From positions 744,001 through 808,000 of the forward strand of contig NZ_JAHFZZ010000002.1 in NCBI RefSeq assembly GCF_018603905.1: a stretch of 64,000 nucleotides of DNA. The letters are read 5' to 3'. Origin of the DNA: Nonomuraea sp. NEAU-A123 (GTDB lineage Bacteria > Actinomycetota > Actinomycetes > Streptosporangiales > Streptosporangiaceae). The notes beneath the pieces were generated by a model. The model ran no database searches, was not told where the DNA came from, and saw only the letters and a list, made by a program, of their open reading frames with translations. A program made the position numbers and the translations under genes. Shown piece by piece: positions 35,831-44,291 of this stretch; position 1 is the stretch's first letter, and every line of letters starts with the position of its first letter.

Positions 35831-36601
35831 ATGCCAGATCGACTGACCGGCAAGATCGCGCTCGTGACGGGTATCGGGGCCGGGATCGGGCGTGGGATAG
35901 CGCTCCGGTTCGCGGCGGAGGGCGCCACCGTCATCGGCTGCGACATCAACCCCGAATCGGCCGAGGCGACAGTCGAGAAGGCGCGCGCGGACGGCTTGGA
36001 GCTCACCTCGATCCACCCGATCGACCTGACCAGGCCCGCCGACGCCACCCGGTTCGCCGACGCCGCCGCCGCGTACGGCCGGGCCGACGTCCTCGTCAAC
36101 GCCGGGGCGATCGCCCCCCACATGGCGCCGATCGACGAGATGGACTTCGAGACCCAGTGGCGGCCGACCATCGCCGGTGAGGTCGATCTGGTCTTCCTCG
36201 CCTGCCAGGCCGCGTGGCCACACCTCGTCGCCGGCGGACGGGCGTCGATCATCAACTTCGCCTCGGTCAACTCCTTCCGTGGCAGCCGCCAGATGGCGAT
36301 GGTCGCGCACTGCGCGGGCAAGGGCGCCGTGCTGGCCATGACCCGGCAACTCGCCGTCGAAGGCGGGCCGTACGGGATCAGGGCCAACACGATCGCGCCC
36401 GGCCTGGTGCAAACCTCCGCCACCGCGGCGGCCGGGGCCACCACGGGCGGACTGTCGGAGACGATCGTCTCCCGGACCCTGCTCGGCCGGCTCGGCACGC
36501 CCGACGACATCGCCTGGCTCGCCGTGTACCTGGCATCCGACGAGTCGAGCTGGGTGACCGGGTCCAACTTCACCGTCGACGGCGGCGTCACCGCCGCCTG
36601 A
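35831..36601 (+). CDS. SDR-family protein with His in place of the catalytic Tyr (SDR copy 2)
   Basis: The 256-residue SDR has a normal NAD loop (TGIGAGIGRGIAL, Asp38), NAGAIAPH and a normal C terminus (LASDESSWVTGSNFTVDGGV). The active-site segment reads VAHCAGKGAV, so the Tyr of Y-x-x-x-K is His160 while Lys164 is kept, and the loop before it is two residues longer than in FabG. I recall other SDRs with a similar A-H-x-x-x-K, so it may be a real subgroup with different chemistry. It is first of two plus-strand genes, 25 bases before the second metallolyase, with box 6 in its promoter. Confidence 0.83.
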   Translation: MPDRLTGKIALVTGIGAGIGRGIALRFAAEGATVIGCDINPESAEATVEKARADGLELTSIHPIDLTRPADATRFADAAAAYGRADVLVNAGAIAPHMAPIDEMDFETQWRPTIAGEVDLVFLACQAAWPHLVAGGRASIINFASVNSFRGSRQMAMVAHCAGKGAVLAMTRQLAVEGGPYGIRANTIAPGLVQTSATAAAGATTGGLSETIVSRTLLGRLGTPDDIAWLAVYLASDESSWVTGSNFTVDGGVTAA

Positions 36602-36626
36602 CACGCCCCGTCTTTGGAGGACGTCT

Positions 36627-37952
36627 GTGGATAAACCACCCGTTTTCACCGCCGACGAGATCGCCCGCTTCCGGGCCGAGCTTGCCGAGAAGCGCGTGCC
36701 CGGGGCGTACGAACCAGGCCGCTGGTCGGTGAGCCCGCTCAATCGCGACCCATCCGTCGCCGGGCCGCTCCCTGGCGAGATCCGGCTGCGGGACGCGACG
36801 CTGCGCTCGGTCGAGACCCTGCCCGGGGTGGTGGCCACCGAGGAGGCCAAGGCGGACTACCTGCGCCGACTCGTCCGGGCCGGCGTGGGCGAGGTGGTCA
36901 CCGCCGGGGTCGCCGGGCGGGACGACGACGCGCTGAAGGCCGAGGTCGGCGTGCTGAAGGAGGAGAACCCGGACTGCCGGGCGGTCTGCCCGCTGCTGTT
37001 CACCCCGGCCGACATCGACCGCGCCTGGCGGGCCGGATACGACGCCGCGCAGATCTGGGTGCAGGGATTCGGCGAGACGTCGCTCATCTACCAGCGCGTC
37101 TACGGCCAGGCGTGGAACGGCGAGGAATGGCGCACCGAGAAGACCCCGCGCGACCGGGCCGCCGTGCTGCGCCGCGCCGTCCCGCTGATCGAGCACGCGC
37201 GGTCACGAGGTCTGGAGGTCGCCACGCCCATGCTGATGGTGTCCTACCTGACCGACGAGATGCTTCAGGAGTCCGCCGCGGTCCTCACCGGCGCGGGCGC
37301 GACCGAGCTGACGCTCTTCGACGGGCCGGGCGCGATGAGCCCTGAGGCGTTCGGACATCTCGTCCGCCGCACGAAGGAGCTCGCCCCCGGAACGCGGGTG
37401 GGCCTGCACCCGCACAACACCTTCGGCCTCGCCGTCGCCTGCGCCGTGTCGGCGGCCCGCGCCGGTGCCGACGTCATCGAGCTGTCGGTGAACGGCTACT
37501 GCGGCGGCCCCGGCAACGCCGACCTCGCCGCCACCGCCGTCGCCTTCGAGGTCCTGTACGGCGTGCGTACCGGGATCCGTACCGAGCACCTCACCGCCCT
37601 GGCCCGGGCGGGCGAGGCCCTGACCGGCTACCAGGTCGCCTGGAACCATCCCGTGACCGGCACCGACGCGTTCAGCTGGGGCGGCATGGACCTCATCACG
37701 CAGGAGACGACCGTCGACCCGCTGCTGCACAACTGCCTGGAGCCGGCCCTGGTCGGCAACGAGCGCAAGGTCCCCTTCACCTTGGACAGCGGCGGCTACA
37801 CCCTCGCCGACAAGCTCGAACGCCTCGGCGTCGAGATCACCCACGAGCAGGCCGACCGGGTCCTGGCGGCCGCCCGGCACACCATGATCGCGGAGGGCCG
37901 CCTCCTGACCGACGCCGAGCTCGCCGCCATCGCCAAGACGATCATCTCCTGA
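36627..37952 (+). CDS. DRE-TIM metallolyase-like protein, copy 2
   Basis: The 441-residue protein is a clear paralog of the one encoded from 29474. It shares the opening (FTADEIARFRAEL, AYEPGRWSVSPLNR), IRLRDATLRSVETLPG with the same loss of R-D-G-E-Q, MLMVSYLTDE, LFDGPGAMSPE, the metal motif GLHPHNTFGLA, and VNGYCGGPGNADLA. The C-terminal 120 residues, where this superfamily varies most, differ more: WNHPVTGTDAFSWGGMDLITQET is kept but the tail diverges. Two copies in one regulon suggest two related C-C bond steps or two substrates. GTG 36627 has TTGGAGG upstream. The gene converges on the esterase gene, 16 bases away. Confidence 0.75.
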   Translation: MDKPPVFTADEIARFRAELAEKRVPGAYEPGRWSVSPLNRDPSVAGPLPGEIRLRDATLRSVETLPGVVATEEAKADYLRRLVRAGVGEVVTAGVAGRDDDALKAEVGVLKEENPDCRAVCPLLFTPADIDRAWRAGYDAAQIWVQGFGETSLIYQRVYGQAWNGEEWRTEKTPRDRAAVLRRAVPLIEHARSRGLEVATPMLMVSYLTDEMLQESAAVLTGAGATELTLFDGPGAMSPEAFGHLVRRTKELAPGTRVGLHPHNTFGLAVACAVSAARAGADVIELSVNGYCGGPGNADLAATAVAFEVLYGVRTGIRTEHLTALARAGEALTGYQVAWNHPVTGTDAFSWGGMDLITQETTVDPLLHNCLEPALVGNERKVPFTLDSGGYTLADKLERLGVEITHEQADRVLAAARHTMIAEGRLLTDAELAAIAKTIIS

Positions 37953-37968
37953 CCGGCCCCGTATCGAG

Positions 37969-39480
37969 TCAGATGGGGCGGGGCAGGCCGTCGAGAAGGC
38001 GCATCGCGTCGAGACGGTCGGTCGTGCCACGGGAGATCCCGGTGTCGCCGAAGACGAGCACCGGCGAGGTGTCGCCTCCGGTGAAGGTGTCCCAGACGGG
38101 CAGCGTGCCGCCGTTCGGGTCGGCGTGCGTCACGAAGCGCGCCCAGGCGTCGCCCATCGCCGCGGCAAGCTCACGGTCGGCGTCCTCCCAGGGCCATGCC
38201 AGCCGGTGCAGGTTGTCCCCGGTGTACGGCAGCTCGGCCGTGTGGAAGACGCCGTAGCCCGGCCTGCCGTCGGGGGGCGGGGCCAGGTCCAGACCGGCGG
38301 GCAGCGGAGGCGTATGGGCGAAGCGGTACATCCAGGTAGGCGCGCCCGTGGTCGCGGTGTGCGTCGTGGCCCAGCGCCAGACGGGGTACACGAACCGGGT
38401 CTCCCCCGTGAACAGCCGCGCCGACCGGGCGGCCTCGACCGGGTCGCCGGTGGGGTAGACCCCGGCGAAGTCCGCGGCGTGGCGGGCGGCCACGTCGGCG
38501 GCGGCGCCGGGACGGGTGTAGACGCTGCCCTCGTCGGTGTTGGAGCCGACCAGCAGGGGCACCGGGTGCTGGCCGCCCGCCTCGAACACGTGCTGGGTGT
38601 CGCGGACCAGCACCCGCCCGTCGACGACCGGGCCGAAGTGGCCCTTGAGGATCAGCTCCACACCGGAAACCCGGCGCAGCCCGGCCAGGTCGCGTCCGCC
38701 GAGCTCGGCGGCGTACCGCATCCCTTGCTCCTGCGCCGCAGCCTGGTCCGGCATCGGGCCTTCGGCCCGGTAGATCCCGGCGGCGCTCTGCCCGATCGCG
38801 GCGCGGAACAGCGAGCGGGTCCCCGGCGCGGCCATCAGGTGGCAGACGTGGGCCGCTCCGGCGGAGTTGCCGGCGACCGTGACTTTCGCCGGGTCGCCGC
38901 CGAAGGCCGCGATGTTGTCGCGCACCCAGGTCAGGGCGGCGACGATGTCGAGCAGGCCGTAGTTTCCCGAGGCGCCGTGCTCGTCCTCCGCGGCGAGTTC
39001 CGGATGGGCCAGGAAGCCCAGGGCGCCCAGCCGATAGTTGAGCGTCACGACGACGACGCCGCGACCGGCGATCGCCCGTCCGTCGTGGATGTCCTGCGAC
39101 CCGTGGCCGTACCGGTTGCCGCCGCCGTGGAGCCATACCATCACCGGCAGCGCGGCGGATCGGGACGGCTCCGGTGTCCACACGTTGGCGTACAGGCAGT
39201 CCTCGCTGATCATCAGGGGCCGGCGGTCGTTGAAGTTGACCTGGTAGATGATCGAGTCGCGGGGCGGCTGGGACTGGAGGGGGGCCGGGCCGAACTCCAG
39301 CGCCGGACGCTCCCCGTCCCAGGAGTCCGGACGCCGCGGTGGCCGCCATCGCCAGGGCCCGACCGGGGGCGCGCCGAACGGGACGCCGCGGAACACCGCG
39401 ACCCCGTCCTCCCATCGTCCGAGCAGCCGCCCGGTCTCGATCGAGACACCGGGCCCCGTCCTGGCACCGCCGCCGGTCAT
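37969..39480 (-). CDS. Type B carboxylesterase
   Basis: The 503-residue alpha/beta hydrolase has the type B layout: ISEDCLYANVWTPE, oxyanion hole in WLHGGGNRYG (near 120), nucleophile Ser in VAGNSAGAAH (near 204), acid Glu in VGSNTDEGS (near 313) and His in VFHTAELPY (near 411). It hydrolyses carboxylic esters of bulky alcohols or phenols. No signal peptide is seen, so the ester must be imported; the regulon's ABC importer would provide that. Its start overlaps the amidohydrolase gene as ATGA, making it the last of four minus-strand genes under box 7. An esterase here suggests the imported compound is an ester. Confidence 0.88.
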   Translation of the reverse strand: MTGGGARTGPGVSIETGRLLGRWEDGVAVFRGVPFGAPPVGPWRWRPPRRPDSWDGERPALEFGPAPLQSQPPRDSIIYQVNFNDRRPLMISEDCLYANVWTPEPSRSAALPVMVWLHGGGNRYGHGSQDIHDGRAIAGRGVVVVTLNYRLGALGFLAHPELAAEDEHGASGNYGLLDIVAALTWVRDNIAAFGGDPAKVTVAGNSAGAAHVCHLMAAPGTRSLFRAAIGQSAAGIYRAEGPMPDQAAAQEQGMRYAAELGGRDLAGLRRVSGVELILKGHFGPVVDGRVLVRDTQHVFEAGGQHPVPLLVGSNTDEGSVYTRPGAAADVAARHAADFAGVYPTGDPVEAARSARLFTGETRFVYPVWRWATTHTATTGAPTWMYRFAHTPPLPAGLDLAPPPDGRPGYGVFHTAELPYTGDNLHRLAWPWEDADRELAAAMGDAWARFVTHADPNGGTLPVWDTFTGGDTSPVLVFGDTGISRGTTDRLDAMRLLDGLPRPI

Positions 39481-40766
39481 GCGCCCTCGAAGGCGTGGGT
39501 GGTGCGCCCGGTCGGGGCCTTGTGGAAGCGGCCGTCCTTCATGATGGCGAGGAGGCGGTCGCGGTCCTGGAGGATGCCGATGTCGTCGAGGGGGTCGCCA
39601 TCGACGAGCACGAGGTCGGCCAGGTAGCCCTCACGGATCAGGCCCAGTTCGTCGGCCATGCCCATGATCTGCCCGCCGTACAGAGTGGCCGCCCGCAACG
39701 CCTCGGCGGGGGTGAATCCGAACCACTCGACGAACAGCCGCAGGTCACGGGTGTTGCGTCCGACCGGGTTCCAAGGGAAGCCGTAGTCACCGCCGGGCAG
39801 CACCCGGACGCCCCTGCGGACCAGTTCGGGGACGACCTCCTTGATCGCGCTCGCGGTCGGCTCGACTTCCATGCCCTCCTCGGGCTCGGCACCGCTCTCG
39901 TACAGGTTGGCGTAGACGATCCCCGGAGTTGGAGCGACGAAGACCCGGTCGCGGGCTGCCTCCAGGAGGTCGAGCGCCTCCTCGTCGGCGAACGTGCAGT
40001 GGTAGACCGCCCGGATTCCGTGCCGGACCGCCATCTTGATCGACTCGGCGGCGTGGGCATGGGCGGTGAGCCAGATCCCGCGGTCGCGGGCGACCTCGGC
40101 GGCGACGGCCACCTCCTCCTCGGTGAACTGCACGATCCGGGAGGTGCCCGCGACCACCGCGCTCTCGCCCGAGAGCGACAGCTTGACGATGTCGACCCCG
40201 AGGTCGGCCATCTGGCCGACGAACCGGCGGATCGACTCAGGGTCGGACGCGCGGTGTTCGACGCCGGGGAAGTCGTACACCCCGGGAGCGACCATGCCGG
40301 CGCTGCCCTCCCACGAGGCCGCCCTGAGGCGCGGTCCGGGCATCCAGCCTTCGCCGAAGGCCTTGCGCGCGGCGATCTCGGTGCGCGGCAGCCGGTTGCC
40401 GCCGGAGTAGGCACTGGTGATCCCCGAGTCCAGCAGCACCCGCCCGGCGTGCGCCACCAGCAGTGCCTTCTCCTCGTCGGGCTCGTCGCGCCTGGGCGAA
40501 CGGTGCTCGATCGTCGACCCGAACCCGAGGTGCGCGTGGGCGTCGACGAGCCCGGGGATCAGTGTGGCACCGGCCCCGTCGACCACCCGGGCACCGGCCC
40601 GCCGACCGGCCGGTACGTGGCCGGCGACCACGCTGACGCGGTTGCCGGTGACGAGCACCTCACCGGGGAAGGGATCCCGCCCCGTGCCGTCGAAGATCTG
40701 CACGTCGGTGAAGAGGGTGTCATCGGGCACCGGCATCGCTGTCTGCTCCTGGTCTATGTGCGTCAT
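39477..40766 (-). CDS. Metal-dependent amidohydrolase (imidazolonepropionase/prolidase-like)
   Basis: The 429-residue protein has the composite amidohydrolase form, a small beta-sandwich at both ends around a TIM barrel. Motifs in order are GLVDAHAHLG (near 75), VKLSLSGES (candidate carboxylated Lys, near 196), TAHAHAAES (near 236), VYHCTF, and GGDYGFPW with the catalytic Asp. ADLVLVDGDPLDDI closes the sandwich. Relatives cleave cyclic or linear amides, lactams or enol-lactones; none has a ring-cleavage role I can assign. ATG 40766 overlaps the FAH stop as ATGA; ATG 40736 is an alternative. It is third in its operon. Confidence 0.82.
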   Translation of the reverse strand: MTHIDQEQTAMPVPDDTLFTDVQIFDGTGRDPFPGEVLVTGNRVSVVAGHVPAGRRAGARVVDGAGATLIPGLVDAHAHLGFGSTIEHRSPRRDEPDEEKALLVAHAGRVLLDSGITSAYSGGNRLPRTEIAARKAFGEGWMPGPRLRAASWEGSAGMVAPGVYDFPGVEHRASDPESIRRFVGQMADLGVDIVKLSLSGESAVVAGTSRIVQFTEEEVAVAAEVARDRGIWLTAHAHAAESIKMAVRHGIRAVYHCTFADEEALDLLEAARDRVFVAPTPGIVYANLYESGAEPEEGMEVEPTASAIKEVVPELVRRGVRVLPGGDYGFPWNPVGRNTRDLRLFVEWFGFTPAEALRAATLYGGQIMGMADELGLIREGYLADLVLVDGDPLDDIGILQDRDRLLAIMKDGRFHKAPTGRTTHAFEGA

Positions 40767-41626
40767 CGATGTGCGGAGGCTCCGGACGCGGCCCGGAAGG
40801 TGTGCCGCATCTCCCCGAGGCCCTCGATCCTGCTGACCAGTACGTCGCCGGGCGCGAGGAAGCGCTGCGGGGTGCGCCGGTTGCCGACGCCGGCGGGGGT
40901 GCCGGTGAAGATCAGGTCACCGGGGAACAGCGGGCAGATCGCGCTGAGGAAGGCCACCAGCCTGGGCACCGGGAAGATCATGTTCGAGGTGCGGTCGTGC
41001 TGGACGACCATGTCCGACAGCTCGCAGGTGAGCTCCAGGTCGTCGCGGTCGGCCACCTCGTCGAGGCTGACGAGGGCCGGGCCGACCGGGCCGAACCCGG
41101 GAAAGGACTTGCCGAGGGAGAACTGCGGGGGCCGGCCGGCGAGCTGGACGATCCGCTCGGACAGGTCCTGCCCGACGCTCAGCGCCACGACGGGATCCCA
41201 TCCGTTCTCCACGGGCACGCGGTAGGCGGGCCGGCCGACGACGGCGACCATCTCCAGCTCCCAGTCGACGTTGCCCGCCGGCAACCCGATCGTGGTGGCC
41301 GGCCCGGTGAGGCAGCTCGGGAACTTGGTGAACACCAGCGGCTCGGTGGGCTCGGCGTACCCCGCCTCGGCGGTGTGCGGGCGGTAGTTCAGGGCGATCG
41401 CGAAGACCTGCCTGGGGTTCGGCACCGGGGTGAGCAGGTCGGCTTCGTCGTACGGCCGCGCGGCTGCCGGATCCAGGCCCGCCGACCAGTCGAGCAGGTC
41501 GTCCCACTGGTCGAACAACCTGTCCGGGTCGGCGGCGAAACGGCCACCACTGACGGCCGCCACGTCCGCGGCCCGGCCGTCCGCGGTCAGCAGCACCAGG
41601 CGGCCGGCCAGGTTCGCGATCCTCAC
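40763..41626 (-). CDS. Fumarylacetoacetate hydrolase family protein (copy 3)
   Basis: The 287-residue single-barrel protein has VFAIALNYRPHTAEAG, DWELEMVAVVGRP (metal E-x-E), ALSVGQDLSERIVQ (third ligand Asp), LGKSFPGFGPVGP and LIFTGTPAGVGN, the full FAH order. The Gly-Gln before the Asp replaces the common N-D, a mild departure. The GTG start lies seven bases after the stop of copy 4 and the ribosome binding site is weak, so translation may depend on coupling. Two FAH genes in tandem suggest successive hydrolysis or isomerisation steps, or a heteromeric enzyme. Confidence 0.84.
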   Translation of the reverse strand: MRIANLAGRLVLLTADGRAADVAAVSGGRFAADPDRLFDQWDDLLDWSAGLDPAAARPYDEADLLTPVPNPRQVFAIALNYRPHTAEAGYAEPTEPLVFTKFPSCLTGPATTIGLPAGNVDWELEMVAVVGRPAYRVPVENGWDPVVALSVGQDLSERIVQLAGRPPQFSLGKSFPGFGPVGPALVSLDEVADRDDLELTCELSDMVVQHDRTSNMIFPVPRLVAFLSAICPLFPGDLIFTGTPAGVGNRRTPQRFLAPGDVLVSRIEGLGEMRHTFRAASGASAHR

Positions 41627-41633
41627 CTGCGGA

Positions 41634-42506
41634 TCACACCCACTGCTCGGCGGGCGGGGCGTCGGTGCCGTGAGCCTCTCGCCACGACACCACCCGGTTG
41701 CGCAACACGCCCAGGCCTTCGATCTCGGCCTCCACCACGTCGCCGGGCTTGAGGTAGTTGGCGAAGGGATCGTCCGTACTGGCCGCCACACCGGCGATGG
41801 TACCGGTGGTGATGAGGTCACCGGCACTGTAGACCTGCGGCGAGTGGTAGGCCACCAACTGCGGGAGCGACACCGACATCCGCGAGGTGTTCGACTTCTG
41901 CCGCACGTCGCCGTTGACCCGCAGCTCCATGTCCAGATCGTGCGGGTCGCCGATTTCGTCGGCGGTGACGATGTACGGCCCGATGGGACAGAAGGTGTCG
42001 ATGGCCTTGGAGAAGGAGAACACCCCCGACTGCATCTCCCTGCGCTGGATGTCCCGCGCGGTGATGTCGTTGAAGATCAGGTAGCCGGCGATGTGCTCGA
42101 CGGCCTGCTCGGCGGTGAAGAATTTGCCCGGACGGCCGATCACCACGGCCAGCTCCAGCTCGTAGTCCAGCTCACGGGTCAGATTGTCCGGGTAGACGAT
42201 CGCGTCCTCCGGCCCGATGATCGCATCGACGTTCTGGAAGAACACGATGCCCTTGTTGACCGGATGCGACCAGTCGACCCGGACCAGGTCCTCATGATGT
42301 TCACGGAAGTTGCCCGCGGTGTGGAAGAACTTCTTGGGCACGATCGGCGCGCGCAACCGCACCTCCGACAGCCGGAACCGGCGCCCGGTCTCCTCGACCG
42401 CACCACCACGTTCGAAGTACTCGCGCATCGACGTGACATCGAACTCGACGACGTCCTCTTCGGCGATCCGGCCGACAAGACCATCGTCGAACGTCACCAG
42501 CTTCAT
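41634..42506 (-). CDS. Fumarylacetoacetate hydrolase family protein (copy 4)
   Basis: The 290-residue protein has KKFFHTAGNFREHHED, DYELELAVVIGRPGKF (metal E-x-E), YLIFNDITARDIQRRE (third ligand), DTFCPIGPYIVTADE and the closing ITTGTIAGVA loop. The T-A-R-D-I-Q-R-R-E segment resembles copy 2. ATG 42506 is chosen because GGAGG lies five bases upstream; ATG 42533, earlier in the frame, would fall inside the TGTCGACA box. It is first of four genes (FAH, FAH, amidohydrolase, esterase). Confidence 0.86.
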   Translation of the reverse strand: MKLVTFDDGLVGRIAEEDVVEFDVTSMREYFERGGAVEETGRRFRLSEVRLRAPIVPKKFFHTAGNFREHHEDLVRVDWSHPVNKGIVFFQNVDAIIGPEDAIVYPDNLTRELDYELELAVVIGRPGKFFTAEQAVEHIAGYLIFNDITARDIQRREMQSGVFSFSKAIDTFCPIGPYIVTADEIGDPHDLDMELRVNGDVRQKSNTSRMSVSLPQLVAYHSPQVYSAGDLITTGTIAGVAASTDDPFANYLKPGDVVEAEIEGLGVLRNRVVSWREAHGTDAPPAEQWV

Positions 42507-42521
42507 CTGTCCTCCGTTGAT

Positions 42522-42535
42522 AAATGTCGACACTT
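42522..42535. promoter_or_regulatory. TGTCGACA box 7 (FAH-FAH-amidohydrolase-esterase operon)
   Basis: Reads aaaTGTCGACActt, only 16 bases upstream of the FAH copy 4 start, so it probably overlaps or follows the transcription start. Confidence 0.72.
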
Positions 42536-42698
42536 ATCCTCTCTAGGGCTCTCCTGCTATGTCAAGCGAGGACGTGTACGCGAGCGTACGATGGGACGAA
42601 AGACCGCTATGGACATCGCCAATCGGGTGGACTAGCGTCCCTTTCGCGCTCATGACAGCAAATTTTCACATCCCGCAGGCGAAGCGGCGAGGAGGTCT

Positions 42699-42712
42699 TA
42701 GTGTCGACATGG
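42699..42712. promoter_or_regulatory. TGTCGACA box 8, overlapping the start codon of an SDR gene
   Basis: Reads tagTGTCGACAtgg. The GTG start codon at 42701 is inside the box, which also encodes the first codons V-S-T-W. The ribosome binding site GAGGAGG is five bases upstream, so the start assignment is good. Confidence 0.7.
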
Positions 42713-43459
42713 CTAGGGCTCGGCGGACGGCGCGCGGTCGTCGCCGGGGCCGGCGGGATCGGTGGCGCCGTCGCCGTCGCGCTGGCGGACGCCGGGGCTG
42801 AGGTGGTCGTCCTCGACATCGACGAGGCAGGGCTCGCGAAGATCGAGCGCCCGTCGGCGGAAGGGTCGGGGGGAATCTCCGGGCTGGCCGCCGACCTCAC
42901 CTCTCCCGCCGCCTGCCGTGCCGCGCTCGGCGAGGCGGCCGGGCGTCTGGGTGGCCTCGAGGTGTTCGTCCACGCCGTCGGGGCGAACGATCGCCGGCCG
43001 GTCCTCGACGTCACCGACGAGACCTGGGAGAAGATCGTCACGATCAATCTCAGCAGCGGCTTCTGGCTCGGCCAGGCCGCGGGCGCCCTGATGGTGCCAC
43101 GCGGCTACGGCCGGATCGTCTTCCTCTCCTCGGTCTCCGGACTGCTGGCGCACAAGGATCACTCCCCCTACGCCGCCACGAAGGGCGGGATCAATCAGCT
43201 CATGCGCGTCATGGCACGCGAGTGGGCCGCCTCCGGCGTCACCGTCAACGCCGTCGCCCCCGGCTATGTCGAGACCGACCTGACCCGCGCGTACCTCGCC
43301 AAGCCCGGAGTGCGCGAGTCCATGGAGTCCCTCGTGCCCGCCGGGCACCTCGGCACCCCTGAGGACCTCACCGGGCCCGTGCTGTTCCTCGCGTCCCAGC
43401 GGGCCTCCTTCGTCACCGGCCACGTCCTGTACGTCGACGGCGGCCGCACCCTCGTCTGA
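42701..43459 (+). CDS. Short-chain dehydrogenase/reductase (SDR copy 3)
   Basis: The 252-residue classic SDR has an NAD loop VVAGAGGIGGAVAVAL with acidic Asp39 (VVLDIDEAG), HAVGANDRR, IVFLSSVSG, the catalytic YAATK and a C-terminal FVTGHVLYVDGG. It probably interconverts an alcohol and ketone in the pathway. A GAGGAGG site lies five bases before the GTG. Uniquely, its start codon lies in a TGTCGACA box. It leads a plus-strand run of SDR, SDR and SnoaL-like genes, divergent from the FAH operon. Confidence 0.88.
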   Translation: MSTWLGLGGRRAVVAGAGGIGGAVAVALADAGAEVVVLDIDEAGLAKIERPSAEGSGGISGLAADLTSPAACRAALGEAAGRLGGLEVFVHAVGANDRRPVLDVTDETWEKIVTINLSSGFWLGQAAGALMVPRGYGRIVFLSSVSGLLAHKDHSPYAATKGGINQLMRVMAREWAASGVTVNAVAPGYVETDLTRAYLAKPGVRESMESLVPAGHLGTPEDLTGPVLFLASQRASFVTGHVLYVDGGRTLV

Positions 43460-43486
43460 CCAGACCACCCACTGCCAGGAGACAGC

Positions 43487-44269
43487 ATGACCACCCCCGT
43501 ATCGCGGCGTTTCGCCGGCAAGACCGTGCTCGTCACCGGCGCCGGCACCGGCTTCGGCGCGGAGATCGCCGTACGCGCCGCCCAAGAGGGCGCCGACGTC
43601 GCCATCCACTACCGCAGCTCGCGCGCGGGCGCGGAGGCCACCGCCGAACGCGTGACCGCGCTCGGACGCAAGGCGATCCTCGTCCAGGCCGACATCGCCG
43701 AGCGCGAGCAGATCAGCAGGATGGCCGACGAGGTGTGGTCGCACTTCGGCCGCGTCGACGCCGCCTTCAACAACGTCGGAGACGTCGCCCGCGACCAGAT
43801 GTCCTGGCGCGACATCACCGAGGAGTCGATCGACCATGTCCTGGCCGTGGACGTCAAGGGCACCCTGCTCTGCACCCACGAGTTCGGCTCCCGCATGCTG
43901 GACCAGGGCGGCGGCTCGATCGTCAACATCGGCTCGACCGTGGTGGCACGCGGCAGCGCCCGCGCCCCGCAGTACGCCGCCGCCAAGTACGGCATCATCG
44001 GCCTGACCAAGTCCTACGCGCACGCCTTCGCGCCGCTGGTCCGGGTCAACGTCTTCGCCCCCGGCTTCATCGAGACCGAGGCGACCCTCGGCCGTGAGGA
44101 CTGGAAGAACGGGCGCGGCGACCAACTCCGCAAGGCCACCCCGATGGGACGCATCCCCGGTCCCGCCGAGCTCGCCGGCACCGCCCTGTTCCTGGCCACC
44201 GAGGATGCCGGACACATCACCGGCGGCTTCCTCGTCGCCGACGGCGGCTACAACATGATCGGCGCCTGA
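43487..44269 (+). CDS. Short-chain dehydrogenase/reductase (SDR copy 4)
   Basis: The 260-residue SDR has TGAGTGFGAEIAVRAA with IHYRSSRAG, where Arg and Ser after the second strand suggest NADPH use. NNVGDVARD, IVNIGSTVVARGS, the catalytic QYAAAKYGI and GGFLVADGGYN follow. The pattern is close to FabG-like 3-oxoacyl reductases. The gene follows SDR copy 3 by 27 bases and precedes the SnoaL-like gene by 22. Having NAD- and NADP-type SDRs side by side would allow an oxidation and a reduction in one pathway. Confidence 0.87.
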   Translation: MTTPVSRRFAGKTVLVTGAGTGFGAEIAVRAAQEGADVAIHYRSSRAGAEATAERVTALGRKAILVQADIAEREQISRMADEVWSHFGRVDAAFNNVGDVARDQMSWRDITEESIDHVLAVDVKGTLLCTHEFGSRMLDQGGGSIVNIGSTVVARGSARAPQYAAAKYGIIGLTKSYAHAFAPLVRVNVFAPGFIETEATLGREDWKNGRGDQLRKATPMGRIPGPAELAGTALFLATEDAGHITGGFLVADGGYNMIGA

Positions 44270-44291
44270 CCCGCTCAGCCTGGAGGACCCG

